DNA of 64,000 bases from Cryphonectria parasitica EP155 (Eukaryota > Ascomycota > Sordariomycetes > Diaporthales > Cryphonectriaceae), in contig NW_024468909.1 of assembly GCF_011745365.1 (NCBI RefSeq), forward strand, positions 6,386,001 to 6,450,000. The letters are read 5' to 3'. A program made the translations under genes and the position numbers. This document shows positions 62,653 to 64,000 of the stretch, one piece after another; position 1 is the first letter of the stretch, and every line of letters begins with the position of its first letter. A model generated the notes under the pieces. The model saw only the letters and a program-made list of their open reading frames with translations, did no database searches and was not told where the DNA came from.

Positions 62653-64000
62653 CCAGTAGATGGGTCATACCCATAGTCTCGGCAAAGAGCGCTGTCATAC
62701 TGTACTGATATTATAGGGAAAAGGGGCCTGGCCCTAGGGCACCAGATTTTAATGTTTGGGGGGGGGGGGGCCAAACCACAGATCTTGGGCAGGCAGGGTC
62801 AAAAATACTTTGTCGGATCAGTATGAGGTATCACGGATATATTAATTGGCAATATGTTCCATTTTCCTTTCAAGAAGTGTCGTGATATGTCCCTCATGCA
62901 TAGTTTCAAAAGCAGAAAGCCCACTCTGCAGCAGCACCCAATGGCATGTTAAGCGCCAGTATCCACCTCAGCCTCGTCAGTCTCTCTCCACTCTTCTGCC
63001 ACTTTGTATGTCCTCAATTATGTTGTCATGATGATGATACATTCCCACTCTGCAACAAGGTCTATCCCGAATCAACTAGATCATGGTCAAGACCATTTTC
63101 GAGAGGCCTCCAGTCCTGGTCATCATTCTCAATATAAAGCTTGGAGGGAAAGATACTGAAGATGGAACAGGGCAAGGTCATTGGTACATGTCATTTCCGT
63201 CTGATGCAAGTATGTCATTATGCGGAAGCTCGGTGCAAGCTAGCTCACAACTTACAGATACAAGGCGACCATCAATTTTTACCATCCCCCCTCCCCCCCG
63301 GACATACAGATTAGCCAGATGTATTACTTAACTCACCTAACTCTTGCTGTCATTGGATGCGAGTTATAGATGCAAGCTTAGTCGTCTTCGAGCGATCGGG
63401 CGGGATGCCGAGAGATGTCAGAGGAGACTCGCTGACTCCTCACTGATATTCATGTATGGATCCTGTGGTTAGCAAGATAGGCTGCGAGCTGTTAGTGGAA
63501 AATTGGAAAGTCGCATGCTCGGGTCGAGGGGTATAAAATTCAGAGTGGTCAGGCTCCTTCTACTGAGGAAAAGCCGACCAAAAAGAAACCAAGCAGGGCA
63601 GGTCATGGAACTTCTCCATGGCAAAACTGATTTTTCTGTCTGTTTGCTCCCAAGGCAGCTTTGCCCATAGAAGCTCCATTTCATCCCAACGTGCGGACCA
63701 GATAGGCTGCCATGGGTGATTTTCCAAGATTCCGTTCTCGTTCATTGCCAATCTTTGTCCCGAGCACAGCCATCCATTCCTCAAGGTGGCTGCCGTGATG
63801 CAAGCGCTTCATCAGTTAGTCCGTCCAAGTGTGAATCCTGATCCATGAAAAAAAGACATTGCCGCACCCTCCTCTTTCTATCCCCAAAAATGATGATGCC
63901 TCCAATATATCAATAAATTCATATGTATCCGTCAAAAACAACTGTAAAACAGGGGTATACCGGTTTATCCTGTCGTCAACTCAAATCAATATTCCCGTCG
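62653..64000. other. Right-edge stretch without a supported gene
   Basis: Contains a G13 tract at 62758-62770 and a C-rich run near 63284-63299. Two overlapping minus-strand frames at 63.47-63.78 kb show some coding-like composition but no motif. They could be an exon of a gene extending beyond the window. Confidence 0.4.

Noticed and set aside
63469..63784. Minus-strand frames near the right end with coding-like composition
   Set aside because: Could be an exon of a gene starting beyond the window, but no domain or convincing splice site is visible.

Overview
The window looks like a chromosomal stretch of a filamentous ascomycete (Pezizomycotina). Genes are broken by short GT-AG introns, housekeeping genes are typical of this group, fungal Zn2Cys6 regulators are present, and the centre is a large polyketide gene cluster. 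The sequence alone does not fix the genus.

Left flank (1-12.2 kb): a multi-exon single-pass membrane surface protein; a long gene-poor stretch; then four ordinary genes: PP1 inhibitor-2 (Glc8 type), the ER protein LCL2, mitochondrial ribosomal protein bL27m and a small acidic protein.

Centre (12.3-59.5 kb): a dual-PKS secondary metabolite cluster with the gene set of azaphilone pathways. In order it holds a Zn2Cys6 regulator with a nonsense codon inside its zinc cluster, a cytochrome P450, a secreted-looking FAD oxidoreductase (beta-cyclopiazonate dehydrogenase type), a salicylate-hydroxylase-type FAD monooxygenase, a Tri101/BAHD-type acyltransferase, an FSH serine hydrolase, a non-reducing PKS (SAT-KS-AT-PT-ACP-CMeT-R), an intact second Zn2Cys6 regulator, an SDR, a 14-TM-type MFS transporter, a pogo/Fot1-like transposon, an EthD-domain protein and a highly reducing PKS (KS-AT-DH-MT-ER-KR-ACP). 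Much of it is arranged as head-to-head and tail-to-tail pairs, so several promoters are shared.

By analogy with azanigerone, chaetoviridin, asperfuranone and Monascus pigment clusters, the NR-PKS should release an aromatic aldehyde. The FAD monooxygenase would dearomatise it to the bicyclic azaphilone core, and the HR-PKS would make a C-methylated acyl chain that the acyltransferase attaches. The P450, CpaO-like oxidase, SDR and EthD protein would tailor the product, and the MFS protein would export it. This pathway is inference; the domain calls are read from the sequence.

Right flank (59.5-64 kb): an unrecognised 119-residue protein and a secreted Hce2 (Ecp2-like) candidate effector.

The most notable oddities are the broken regulator, a recently inserted transposon with perfect 55-bp ends between the two PKS genes, an acyltransferase whose HxxxD and DFGWG motifs are both altered, and poly(G/C) tracts of 11-14 nt that occur only in the flanks.
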